This document shows positions 1 to 6,937 of a stretch of 8,113 nucleotides of DNA, one piece after another. Source of the DNA: Candidatus Cloacimonadota bacterium (GTDB lineage Bacteria > Muiribacteriota > UBA6191 > JACPRK01); assembly GCA_021772705.1 (NCBI GenBank), contig JAJFLN010000431.1, positions 1 to 8,113 of the forward strand, written 5' to 3'. The notes under the pieces are model-generated. The model made no database searches and was not told where the DNA came from. It was given only the letters and a program-made list of their open reading frames with translations. Every line of letters begins with the position of its first letter. The stretch's first letter is position 1. A program made the position numbers and the translations under genes.

Positions 1-2
1 GG

Positions 3-308
3 GCGGGAGGCGAGAGCCCCGCCCCCTTCTCCGCGGAGCGGCTACGACCGACGGATGCGGAAAAGATCGCCCGCTATGGCTCGGTGATCGTGAACGCCGG
101 GCGCTTTGAAATGTCCGAGACCGAGTTGACCATATCGCCGGCCTTTGCACTCGTCCCCGAATACGTCGGCGGTGTCGGCGAATTCGACTATGCGCTCGTT
201 GGCGACACGCTGGATCTGGAGTGGCACACGATCTTCTCGGCGGACGGCGTTCCAGATCCGAGTACCGCCGCCGGGGTGCGATTCCACTACCGCTGGAGCC
301 GGCGCTAG
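3..308 (+). CDS. C-terminal fragment of a lipocalin-like domain protein (5' end outside window)
   Basis: The frame is open from the left edge and stops at TAG 306-308, giving 101 visible residues. An in-frame GTG at 84 is not a convincing start because the upstream codons read as normal protein (residues such as AEKIARYGSVIVNAGRFEM), so I treat this as a truncated gene. The visible part alternates short beta strands with turns. It has the pattern of a lipocalin-like C-terminal half: a 'Y..V..AGRFE' strand, a 'TELTISP' strand, 'FDYALVGDTLDLEW' and a last strand ending in Tyr-Arg-Trp. Family knowledge: small bacterial lipocalin-like proteins carry 'GTYE..G..LT..P' and 'Y.L.GDTL.L' motifs and are often exported. 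Export cannot be judged here because the N-terminus is missing. Coding status is fairly secure; the fold assignment is moderate and the ligand unknown. Confidence 0.6.
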   Translation, partial: AGGESPAPFSAERLRPTDAEKIARYGSVIVNAGRFEMSETELTISPAFALVPEYVGGVGEFDYALVGDTLDLEWHTIFSADGVPDPSTAAGVRFHYRWSRR

Positions 309-330
309 TCCCTCGCTGAGCCAGTTTTGT

Positions 331-356
331 CGGGGTGATCCCCGCCTCGCCCTTTT
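331..356 (+). terminator. Weak terminator-like hairpin after the lipocalin-like gene
   Basis: A perfect 5-bp stem CGGGG/CCCCG with a TGAT loop (331-344) lies 22 bases after the stop at 308. A CCTTTT tract follows at 351-356. The stem is short and the T-run has only four bases and starts some bases after the stem, so intrinsic termination is only possible. No other structure stands out in the 180-base gap 309-488. Confidence 0.25.
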
Positions 357-388
357 CCCGCACTTCCCTACGACGGTCGGGCGCTCAC

Positions 389-394
389 TTGACG
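389..394 (+). promoter_or_regulatory. Possible -35 element (TTGACG) for the kinase gene
   Basis: TTGACG matches the sigma-70 -35 consensus at five of six positions and lies about 95 bases before the kinase start at 489. No good -10 hexamer is found 16-18 bases downstream; the best nearby match is CAGATT at 414-419 with a 19-base spacer. It is recorded only as a candidate because a promoter is expected in this gap. Confidence 0.2.
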
Positions 395-488
395 TATGGG
401 TGCCGCCGATCAACAGATTCTCTTGTCTCCGGGACGTCTTGGGAGTCGGGCTCGAACAGGCGGTGGCGTTGAACCTATCCGAGGCGAC

Positions 489-3383
489 GTGAAGCCAGAC
501 CGTTGGACGACCGTGCGCCAGTTGTTCGAGTCGTCGCTCGAGCTGCCGGCCGCCGAGCGGGAGCGCTACCTCTTCGAGCAGTGTGCGGACGACCGCGCTT
601 TGCTGGATGAGGTATCGGGGATGTTGCGGGCCGACTCTATCGAAGGTCAGGTGCTGGACCAGGGCATCGTCCCCTTCGGCAGCTTGCTCGAGGGCGCGGA
701 TGCCGCAGTTCTGGGAGAGCGCTTCGGCCCCTATGTGCTGGAGCGCGAGATCGGACGTGGAGGGATGGGCGTCGTCTTTCTCGCCGGACGCGCGGACGGA
801 CGGTTCGAACGCTCGGTCGCGCTCAAGCTGCTCCAACCCGGAAGAGCCACACCGGCTGACCTCGATCGATTCGCCAACGAAGCCCAACTCCTGGCTCGCC
901 TCGAGCAACGGAACATCGCGCGGTTGTACGACGCCGGCGTCGAAGACGGACAGCCGTATCTGGTCATGGAGTTTGTCGAAGGCGCTCGCATCGATCGCTA
1001 CGCCGACGACGCGCGGCTCAGTGTTCGCGAGCGACTGAGACTGTTCATGCAGGTGTGCGATGCGGTCGAGCACGCGCACGGAAACCTCGTTGTACACCGA
1101 GACCTCAAGCCCTCGAACATTCTCGTCACCTCGACCGGCGACGTGAAGCTGCTCGACTTCGGGATCGCGCGGCTTACCGATGAGGATCGAGTCGTCGACG
1201 CCACGGCAACCGGTGCTCACGCGCTCACGCCCCAGTTCGCGAGCCCGGAGCAAGTGAAGGGCGAACCGCTCGGCGTCGTATCCGACGTCTATTCGCTCGG
1301 GGTCGTCCTCTACGACCTGTTGACCGGCCATCACCCCTACCGGGGCGATGGAGACGTGTGGTCGGAGACCAACGCCGTCGTCGAATCGCAGCCGGTCCTA
1401 CCCAGCAAGATCGTGCGGGCGTCGGCTCCTTCGAGCGGCGAAACACCAGGCGAGTCGGCGCCGCCTGCGATGGCGGCGCTCCGATCATCCACTCCGGCCC
1501 GGCTCGAACGCGAGCTACGCGGTGACCTCGACACCATCCTCTTGAAAGCGCTGGAAAAGGAGCCCGAACGCCGATATCGGTCGGTGCATGCGTTTGGCGA
1601 TGACATCCGTCGAACCCTCACCGGGCACCCGATCTTGGCACGTCCGGTCGGGCGTGTGTACCGCCTTCGGCGTCTGGTCGCACGCAATCGTCTGACTGCC
1701 GTCGCGGCATCGGTGACTTTCGTGTCGTTGATCGCCGGACTCGGAGGTGCGCTCTGGCAGGCCACGGTCGCTGGACGCGAACGGGACACCGCGAGGCTCG
1801 AGGAAGCCAAGGCGCGTCAGGTGTCGGACTTCCTGATCAGCGTGTTCGAGTCGGCCGACCCCGAGGAGGCGCTCGTGCCGACGCTGAGCGCGAAGGATGT
1901 GCTCGATATCGGCGCGGCACGGATCGGCGGCGAGCTGTCGATGGATCCTGAGCTGAACACCACACTGCTCGACGTCATTGGCCGAGTCTATCTGAGCTTG
2001 GGTGAGTCGGAGACGGCGGACAGTTTGCTGCGCCTCGGGCTCGATCGCCGGATCGAACGGTTCGGAGCTGACGACATCGAAGTGAGCCGGAGTTTGGCCT
2101 CGCTCGCAAGGGCCACGACCGACCGAGCGCTCAGCGACTCGCTTCTCTCGCGCGCACTCGACATCCGCCTACGCGAGCTTGGCCCGAACCACCCCGAAGT
2201 GGGTCGCATCCTGATCGCCATAGGAGAGGTCGTGCGACCGAGCGACTCGCTCCGATCGCGACAGGCATACGAAGAGGCGCTCGGCATCTTCGAGAACGGG
2301 CCGGCGGAGCACGAAGTCGACGTCGCCGACGCGAAGTACGGATTGGCGTTTCTGTATCACGGCACCGGCGCGTACGAACAGTCGGAGAGACTCTACTGGG
2401 AGGCGCTCGAGATTCAGCGGCAGCATGTCGGCTCCGGGGCGCCGAATACGTTGCAGACGATCAGCCAACTCGGGTGGCTCTACCGACTCCTCGCGCGATA
2501 CGAGGAGTCCGAGGCGATGTTCTCCGAAGCCCTTGAGACGAGGCGTCGCATATACGGAGACGGGCACATCAAGGTGGCGAACAGTCTGTCGGGGTTCGCC
2601 CAGCTTCGATTGGAGCAGGGTCGGTTCGCCGACGCCGAGTCGATGTTTCGTGAGAGCATCGAAGTTCGCCGGGCGTGGGGCCACACGGGGCTGCCGAGCG
2701 AGCTCGGCTGGCTGGCGCGGGCGCTCGAGTCGCAGGGTAAGATCGCCAATGCGATTGCGGCATACGAAGAGGCCATCGAGTTGTCCGACGGCCACCCACG
2801 GCTCACGAACGACTACGGCGCCTTCCTACAACGCGCGGGGAGGAGCGCGGACGCCGAAGCACAGTACCGCCGAGCGCTGGCTGCCTATGAAGCATCTCTC
2901 GGGCCCGACCACCCCTTTACCGCGAACGTGCTTGGAAACGTCGCGGCGATGGTTCACGATCAGGCCCGACTCGATGAGGCGCAGGATCTGTATGAAGCGT
3001 CTCTTCGGGTTCTCGAGTCCGCGTACGGGCCGAACCATCCGGCGACGGCGAGCGTGGCGCTCCGATTCGGGACGCTGCTCGTCCAACGCGGGGCGTTCAC
3101 CGAAGCCGAGCCCTGGCTCACGCGCGGGCACGACGCGACGGTGGCCGCCTTCTCGCCCGACCATTGGCGTGTGGGTGAAGCGAAGGTTCGACTCGGCGGG
3201 TTCATGCGTACGCTCGAACGGCCGGATGACGCCGAGACGCTCTTGTTGAAAGCGCGAGAGATTCTCGAGCCGCACCGGGGCTTTCAGCCGGGCCCGTGGG
3301 CGATCGTCAACCGACAACTTTTCGAGCTCTACACCGACTGGGGCCGCCCCGCCGACGCGGCCCGCTACGCGTTGCCCCATTGA
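489..3383 (+). CDS. Transmembrane Ser/Thr protein kinase with C-terminal TPR array
   Basis: 964 residues from GTG 489. The frame is open from ATG 396, but similarity to this kinase class begins with the 'W..V..LFE..LELP..ER' segment right after the GTG, and GAGG (481-484) lies just upstream. Order: N-terminal helical leader 1-79; kinase domain about 80-375; proline/serine/alanine-rich insert about 310-340; one membrane helix about 402-423; conserved 'QVSDFLISVFESADPEEA' linker 444-461; TPRs about 490-960. Catalytic features are complete: Gly loop GRGGMGVV 89-96, Lys113 in VALK, alpha-C Glu131, HRDLKPSN 203-210 (Asp205), DFG 223-225, SPE 252-254 and Asp266. The activation loop holds Thr230, Thr239, Thr241 and Thr247. 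TPRs are of the kinesin-light-chain type with 'G(P)(N/D)HP' signatures. Inferred topology: kinase inside, TPRs outside. Paired with the downstream ECF sigma factor, its likely partner. Function as a kinase is very secure; substrate and signal are unknown. Confidence 0.95.
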   Translation: MKPDRWTTVRQLFESSLELPAAERERYLFEQCADDRALLDEVSGMLRADSIEGQVLDQGIVPFGSLLEGADAAVLGERFGPYVLEREIGRGGMGVVFLAGRADGRFERSVALKLLQPGRATPADLDRFANEAQLLARLEQRNIARLYDAGVEDGQPYLVMEFVEGARIDRYADDARLSVRERLRLFMQVCDAVEHAHGNLVVHRDLKPSNILVTSTGDVKLLDFGIARLTDEDRVVDATATGAHALTPQFASPEQVKGEPLGVVSDVYSLGVVLYDLLTGHHPYRGDGDVWSETNAVVESQPVLPSKIVRASAPSSGETPGESAPPAMAALRSSTPARLERELRGDLDTILLKALEKEPERRYRSVHAFGDDIRRTLTGHPILARPVGRVYRLRRLVARNRLTAVAASVTFVSLIAGLGGALWQATVAGRERDTARLEEAKARQVSDFLISVFESADPEEALVPTLSAKDVLDIGAARIGGELSMDPELNTTLLDVIGRVYLSLGESETADSLLRLGLDRRIERFGADDIEVSRSLASLARATTDRALSDSLLSRALDIRLRELGPNHPEVGRILIAIGEVVRPSDSLRSRQAYEEALGIFENGPAEHEVDVADAKYGLAFLYHGTGAYEQSERLYWEALEIQRQHVGSGAPNTLQTISQLGWLYRLLARYEESEAMFSEALETRRRIYGDGHIKVANSLSGFAQLRLEQGRFADAESMFRESIEVRRAWGHTGLPSELGWLARALESQGKIANAIAAYEEAIELSDGHPRLTNDYGAFLQRAGRSADAEAQYRRALAAYEASLGPDHPFTANVLGNVAAMVHDQARLDEAQDLYEASLRVLESAYGPNHPATASVALRFGTLLVQRGAFTEAEPWLTRGHDATVAAFSPDHWRVGEAKVRLGGFMRTLERPDDAETLLLKAREILEPHRGFQPGPWAIVNRQLFELYTDWGRPADAARYALPH
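1956..3368 (+). repeat. Protein-level tandem TPR array in the kinase
   Basis: The C-terminal half repeats a helix-turn-helix unit whose turn carries 'G-P-N/D-H-P' or a decayed form. Turn glycines or equivalents are at residues 526, 565, 604, 648, 690, 731, 768, 805, 847 and 889, with spacings of 39, 39, 44, 42, 41, 37, 37, 42 and 42. This is the 42-residue type of TPR (TPR_10/TPR_12, kinesin light chain-like), a protein-binding scaffold. The units near 805, 847 and 889 are the most regular. Confidence 0.85.
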
Positions 3384-3407
3384 CTCTTTCACGCCGAATC
3401 CGCCCAA

Positions 3408-3413
3408 TACGAT
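3408..3413 (+). promoter_or_regulatory. Possible -10 element (TACGAT) before the sigma factor gene
   Basis: TACGAT in the 68-base gap between kinase and sigma factor matches TATAAT at four of six positions. A TTGACT at 3380-3385, overlapping the kinase stop, would fit a -35 box, but the spacer is 22 bases, too long for a normal sigma-70 promoter. The sigma gene may instead simply be read through from the kinase. Confidence 0.15.
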
Positions 3414-3451
3414 AGTCTCGGTTGTGTAGTCGATGCCGACAGGCGGCGGTT

Positions 3452-4021
3452 ATGGATGCGTCCTCCACCTCGACAGAAGTCACCCGTCTTCTCGCCGCTG
3501 CACGTGAGGGAGATGCCGGCGCGGTCGATCGGCTCTTTCAGCGCGCATACGAGGAGCTACGATCGCTCGCCCATGCGGTGCGACGCGACAGCGGCAACCA
3601 CACGCTCAACACGACCGCCCTCGTGCACGAGGCCTACTTCAAGCTCAAGCCCTCGGACGGATTCAAGCCCGAGAGCGAGTTGCACTTCAAGCGCATCGTC
3701 GGCCGAGCGATGCGTCAGGTGCTCATCGACGCCGCTCGCATCCGGACCGCCAAGAAGCGCGGCGGGGACGACGCGGTCCGTGTGACGCTGGACGATCAAG
3801 TCGGGACGACGAACACGGACGCGGTCACGTTCGTCCAACTCGAGACGGCGCTCAATGAACTCGAGAAGGTCGATCAACGCGCGGCCGAGGTCGTCGCCTG
3901 CCGCTTCTTCGCCGGGATGGACGTGAATGACACCGCGAAGGCCCTCGGCATCTCGGCTCCCACCGTCAAGCGCGACTGGCGTGTCGCGCGCGCCTGGCTC
4001 GCGAACGCCATGGAGCCGTAG
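3452..4021 (+). CDS. ECF sigma factor, kinase-associated 'TTALVHEAY' family
   Basis: 189 residues from ATG 3452, with AGG at 3441-3443 placed eight bases upstream. The frame is also open from TTG 3422, but the added ten residues do not resemble the family and the ATG product has the usual length. Region 2 spans about 10-97 with 'GDAGAVDRLFQRAYEELRSLA' split over 20-40, 'HTLNTTALVHEAYFKL' 50-65, 'HFKRIVGRAMRQVLID' 78-93 and 'KKRGG' 101-105. Region 4 spans about 125-183, with the DNA-binding helix-turn-helix 'DTAKALGISAPTVKRDW' 160-176. This is the family described as RNA polymerase sigma-70 factor, ECF-like (TIGR02999/PF07638). No anti-sigma factor gene is adjacent; the neighbour is the kinase. 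The usual acidic residues of region 2.2 are absent and Thr54-Thr55 stand there, which suggests control by phosphorylation (inference). Target promoters are unknown. Confidence 0.95.
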   Translation: MDASSTSTEVTRLLAAAREGDAGAVDRLFQRAYEELRSLAHAVRRDSGNHTLNTTALVHEAYFKLKPSDGFKPESELHFKRIVGRAMRQVLIDAARIRTAKKRGGDDAVRVTLDDQVGTTNTDAVTFVQLETALNELEKVDQRAAEVVACRFFAGMDVNDTAKALGISAPTVKRDWRVARAWLANAMEP

Positions 4022-4040
4022 GACTCGAGAAGGGGTCGGC

Positions 4041-4892
4041 CTAGAGCCTGGTCCAAACCTGCCGGGAATTGTCGTAGTAGGTGAGCAGTAGGCTCGTGCC
4101 CTCGATGTAGAACGTCGCGAACGCGACCCACGGAGAACCCTGGATCGAGGCCTCCAACCGATTCGCCTGCGTGCGCCAGAGCCCCTCCTCCGACTCTCCG
4201 CCACGGATGGTGATCGAGCCGTCGGGTGTAGATCCGATCGTGCCACCCGTCCGCTGCGCCATCGACCCATCGGGTCGGAACTCGAGGAAGAGATCCTGGA
4301 CCACGCTCCCGACGTCGCTGTTGATGACGACGGTCGTCCGCCAAAGACCGACGAGCCCGACATCCGCCTGCCCCTGCTCGACGACGCCGCTGGAGGGGAG
4401 GTCCGAATCGATCCCCGAGCCTGCGGCCTCGGCCGCGTCTACGCTCGCGCCGGTGAGTGCGGCCAATGCGATCTCTGCGGAGGGACCGTGACCCGCGACC
4501 ATCGGCCACTCCACTTCGGCATCACCGCGTAGCTCACCCGTTTCGTCGCGGGGGGTGAACACGAAGAACAAGTGTCCGGCGTCCTCGTCGAAGTACACCT
4601 CGAACTCGCCTTGCCGCTGGGGGCTCATGAGCGCGCCGGTAATCTCGCCGTCGTCCATCTCGCCGGAGAGTGAATGATCGCCAACGCCAGGCTCGAGAAG
4701 AATCCCGTGCACCGTGCCGTCTGCTCCGGCCACCAGCGACAGGGGGGCGGGGCCCGTGGGCGTCGCCACCATGAAATCGCCCGACAGTTCCTGCGCTTCC
4801 GCGCCACATCCGAGTCCGAAGGAAAGCATCGCGACCGCCGCGAACGACGTTTGGCATCTGCTTCGACTGCCCACTTCGCCATAGGCACGCAT
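4041..4892 (-). CDS. Exported two-domain beta-rich protein, third gene of operon, function unknown
   Basis: 283 residues from ATG 4892, chosen because GAAGGAG (4906-4900) lies seven bases upstream and a signal peptide follows at once. An in-frame start at 4940 would add 16 residues and overlap the upstream gene. Signal peptide about 1-33: basic start, hydrophobic 'FAAVAMLSFGLG' and A-E-A cleavage site before Gln34. Cys29 is not in a good lipobox. Domain 1 (about 35-125) alternates strands and turns in the 'P.GP.PLSL....DG.V.G.L......SGEM..GEITG' style of exported bacterial beta-barrel proteins. An acidic, alanine-rich linker 136-176 follows. Domain 2 (about 179-283) runs 'LVGLWRTTVVI...LFLEFRPDGS' to 'GLWRT..NRL' to 'LLLTYYDNSRQVW', as in small lipocalin-like domains. 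It starts 26 bases after the preceding stop and ends 19 bases from the converging sigma gene. Export is well supported, fold moderately, role unknown. Confidence 0.85.
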   Translation of the reverse strand: MRAYGEVGSRSRCQTSFAAVAMLSFGLGCGAEAQELSGDFMVATPTGPAPLSLVAGADGTVHGILLEPGVGDHSLSGEMDDGEITGALMSPQRQGEFEVYFDEDAGHLFFVFTPRDETGELRGDAEVEWPMVAGHGPSAEIALAALTGASVDAAEAAGSGIDSDLPSSGVVEQGQADVGLVGLWRTTVVINSDVGSVVQDLFLEFRPDGSMAQRTGGTIGSTPDGSITIRGGESEEGLWRTQANRLEASIQGSPWVAFATFYIEGTSLLLTYYDNSRQVWTRL

Positions 4893-4899
4893 GGAACAA

Positions 4900-4906
4900 C
4901 TCCTTC
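4900..4906 (-). promoter_or_regulatory. Strong ribosome binding site fixing the start at 4892
   Basis: The minus strand reads GAAGGAG followed by a seven-base spacer and ATG 4892-4890. It sits inside the 26-base gap after the TGA at 4921-4919 and decides the start of the third operon gene against the longer frame from 4940. Confidence 0.8.
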
Positions 4907-4918
4907 GCTTTGGTGCGT

Positions 4919-6937
4919 TCACGGCCGATCCGTGGCGCACGCGGCGATAAAGAACTCCATCGGGTCTCGCTCGCCTTTGAACCGCGCGTGAAGACTCGTC
5001 ACGAAGTCACCGAGCCGGTCGCACCGGAGGAACTCTTCCCGCCCCCCCGGAGGTCCGATCTGATCATCTTGAAATCCTCGCCCTGACCCGTCGTATCCCG
5101 CGCACTCGACACCCCGGATAGAGTCGACCCATTGGCCACCCCAGGCCTCGATGCCCATGAGCACCTGGTTCGCCGGACACAGGAACGTCGTGGACGTGAG
5201 TCGCCAGCCCGGCTGGGATCGAGTGACCCGGAACATCGGAGCATCGCCCGCCGAAGCGGCGAGGGTCATGTAAGAGGTGGCCCGAGCGCAGCGGAATCCC
5301 AAGTTGACGATGCCGTTGGGCGCCGCCACCACCCGTAGCCCCACGACGTAGGGGTGCTCCGGCGGGCACTCCAATCGATCCAGCTCGTCGAGGCGTTCCG
5401 GCCGGACATCGAAGACGCCCAGGGGCCCCCCGACACCGCCGACCGAGTACTCGGACCGGTCGGGGTTATAGAAGAACTGGAACCCTGCGGGCTCCGATTC
5501 GAGCTCATCCTTCCGGGTCTGGATCCAGACTTCGCGCTGCCCGTCATACGACGGCGTAAGTCGGTAGGTGAGGGTGCGGACGCGACCACCCGGCCATGCC
5601 TGCCAACCGGGCTGGGCGCTCGTGGCGAAGGTCTCGAACTCCCCGAACCGGTACTCGGTCGGGACGGCGTCCTCGGTGCGGACGCGGAGCCGCATGTCGG
5701 GACCCCGGACGATGTTCTCTCCGCTCTCAGTGTCGAAGCGCGTGATGGTCGGCGCCTCTGGCTCGGCTACGGCTGGTGGCTCGATCGTCACGCGCGCTTG
5801 GGCGAGGTCGGAAAGGAGCGTTCCGTTCTGGATACTCCGGCTCAACCGAAGACATACGAGGTGCTTGCCGGGTGGCAACCGCAGGACCACTCGATTGCTG
5901 CCCGTCACATCGGCGCGGCGGCGGCGTGGCCCACCCGCGTCGAACTCCGAGCACGATCCGAATTGGACCGAGTCGGGCGCGACGCCGGCCGAGGCGTACC
6001 GCATGGTCACGGGGGTGCTGGCCGTGGCGGACGGCGGCGGGCGGTGACGCAAGTATTCGAACGACAGGATTCTCGGTGGACCTCGATCATCGGCGGCCGG
6101 ATCGCCCTGTCCGTGCGACGATGGGGGTGGGTCGGTCTCTCCTCCGTTCGAGTTGGACAGGCTCACCGACACACCGGTGCCGGCGTCTCCCCGCTCGCCC
6201 ACGTCGTTCTCGGGACTCTGACCTTGGTACTTCCCTACCAGCCGGACGAAGTACTCGTCGGCCGGCTGGTCGGAGAGGTCGATGTGGAGGGCGTTGGTTC
6301 CAATCGGCGCGGACCCCGAAGCGATCCGACCGGGCTCGCTCCCCTGGCTGGTGAACGGCGCGAGGCTGACCTCGTAATAGACTTGATCACTGCAGTTTCG
6401 GATCCCGTCGTCGAGATCCGTCCAGTCGATTCGGATCGTGTAGTCGGCGTTCGCGATCGGCGTCGCCTCGACGAGCGTTTGATCCGAGATGCCGAACAGC
6501 AAGGACTCGGAACGGAGCGCCACGTCGTTGTTTCCGTTCTTCGCCACGACGCGAAAGGCGTAGGCCGTCCCGTTGAGAACGGGTCCGTAGTCCCGGAGAT
6601 CGATCGTCGTCGCGCCCACCAAACCACCGGCCGCGCCAAGTAATCGGACGGGTTCGGGTCCGCTCGGGTTCGTGAAGAGATCTCCGCTGGGGCCGAGCGG
6701 CAGTTGGCCGCGTTTGAGCTCGTAGAAGGCCCCATTGGCGCCCGGCACCGCCGACACGTCCCAAGCGAACGTGACCACGGCCCGGCAGTTCCCAAACGAA
6801 GCCACGTAAGGAGGGGGCGTGATCTCGTTCTGACCGAGAATCGAATTCGGCGCACCGAGGAGCGTCGCAAGGCACCCGATGAGCGCCGAGAAGCACGCGC
6901 GACGGGTGGTTGTGCGGCGTCTTGGATGGTCGGTCAT
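4919..6937 (-). CDS. Large exported multidomain protein: FN3-like, paired beta-sandwich and Cys-repeat domains
   Basis: 672 residues from ATG 6937, whose ATGA overlaps the stop of the upstream gene; the frame stays open to 7090 but only as a shadow of that gene. The signal peptide is about 1-36: arginine-rich start (RRRTTTRR), hydrophobic stretch 14-28, probable cleavage near Gly35-Gln36. Two FN3-like domains cover about 40-150 ('YAFRVVAKNGNNDV' is typical of an FN3 F-strand and loop) and about 151-260. A Pro/Gly/Asp-rich linker covers 261-287. The region 288-491 holds two related beta-sandwich-like domains, homologous to the whole mature product of the upstream gene, with Cys329 and Cys362 conserved. 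Region 520-672 has three cysteine-bounded units: Cys524-550, Cys587-612 and Cys639-667. No membrane anchor, sorting signal or catalytic motif is visible. The make-up suggests a secreted or surface-bound recognition or adhesion protein (inference); I do not recognise a named family for the whole. Confidence 0.88.
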   Translation of the reverse strand: MTDHPRRRTTTRRACFSALIGCLATLLGAPNSILGQNEITPPPYVASFGNCRAVVTFAWDVSAVPGANGAFYELKRGQLPLGPSGDLFTNPSGPEPVRLLGAAGGLVGATTIDLRDYGPVLNGTAYAFRVVAKNGNNDVALRSESLLFGISDQTLVEATPIANADYTIRIDWTDLDDGIRNCSDQVYYEVSLAPFTSQGSEPGRIASGSAPIGTNALHIDLSDQPADEYFVRLVGKYQGQSPENDVGERGDAGTGVSVSLSNSNGGETDPPPSSHGQGDPAADDRGPPRILSFEYLRHRPPPSATASTPVTMRYASAGVAPDSVQFGSCSEFDAGGPRRRRADVTGSNRVVLRLPPGKHLVCLRLSRSIQNGTLLSDLAQARVTIEPPAVAEPEAPTITRFDTESGENIVRGPDMRLRVRTEDAVPTEYRFGEFETFATSAQPGWQAWPGGRVRTLTYRLTPSYDGQREVWIQTRKDELESEPAGFQFFYNPDRSEYSVGGVGGPLGVFDVRPERLDELDRLECPPEHPYVVGLRVVAAPNGIVNLGFRCARATSYMTLAASAGDAPMFRVTRSQPGWRLTSTTFLCPANQVLMGIEAWGGQWVDSIRGVECAGYDGSGRGFQDDQIGPPGGREEFLRCDRLGDFVTSLHARFKGERDPMEFFIAACATDRP
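4922..5368 (-). repeat. Three cysteine-bounded repeats at the C-terminus of the large exported protein
   Basis: Residues 524-667 contain three units opening and closing with cysteine: C524-x25-C550, C587-x24-C612 and C639-x27-C667. The second reads 'CPANQVLMGIEAWGGQWVDS' onward to VEC, a 'CP..V..GI...G..VDSI' pattern seen in secreted bacterial proteins and reminiscent of three-fold beta-prism proteins. The first has 'VVGLRVV...GIVNLGFRC' and the third 'FVTSLHARF...MEFFIAAC' at the equivalent places. The number and spacing of cysteines are seen directly; the three-fold fold is inference. Confidence 0.6.
5465..6076 (-). repeat. Two-domain unit shared with the upstream paralogous gene (copy 2)
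   Basis: Residues 288-491 of the large exported protein align over their length with residues 36-242 of the upstream gene product. Examples: 'VCLRLS' (361-366) against 'VCLRLS' (108-113), 'AVPTEYRFG' against 'SVPTHYMLG', and 'GQREVW...LESEPA' against 'GDREIW...LESKPA', with 12 of 27 positions identical in the last block. The first half (288-386) keeps a cysteine pair; the second half (396-491) lacks it in both proteins. Confidence 0.85.
6934..6937 (-). promoter_or_regulatory. ATGA stop-start overlap, translational coupling point
   Basis: On the minus strand ATG 6937-6935 overlaps TGA 6936-6934. Only a weak ribosome site (AGGA, about 10 bases upstream) precedes the second gene, so its translation probably depends on ribosomes finishing the first. 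This supports fixed co-production of the two paralogous exported proteins. Confidence 0.75.

Noticed and set aside
396..488. Kinase start at ATG 396, adding 31 residues
   Set aside because: The added residues resemble no kinase leader, and the family-like segment begins directly at GTG 489 with GAGG upstream.
42..1334. Long minus-strand open frame (430 codons) opposite the kinase
   Set aside because: It lies antisense to a clear kinase domain, spans an unrelated gene boundary and has no recognisable domain; it is a by-product of GC-rich codon use.
3422..3451. Sigma factor start at TTG 3422
   Set aside because: The ten extra residues (MCSRCRQAAV) are atypical; ATG 3452 has a spaced AGG and gives the family's usual N-terminus.
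4800..4810. Lipobox in the third operon gene (GLGC before Gly)
   Set aside because: The -3 residue is Gly, not Leu/Val/Ile, and an A-E-A signal peptidase I site follows, so a lipoprotein is less likely.
4893..4940. Longer start for the third operon gene at 4940
   Set aside because: It would overlap the upstream coding region and place 16 polar residues before the signal peptide; the strong ribosome site fits ATG 4892.
5354..6643. Long plus-strand open frame (429 codons) opposite the large exported protein
   Set aside because: Arg- and Gly-rich composition without domain pattern; the opposite strand has a signal peptide, FN3/Ig-like domains and a consistent operon.
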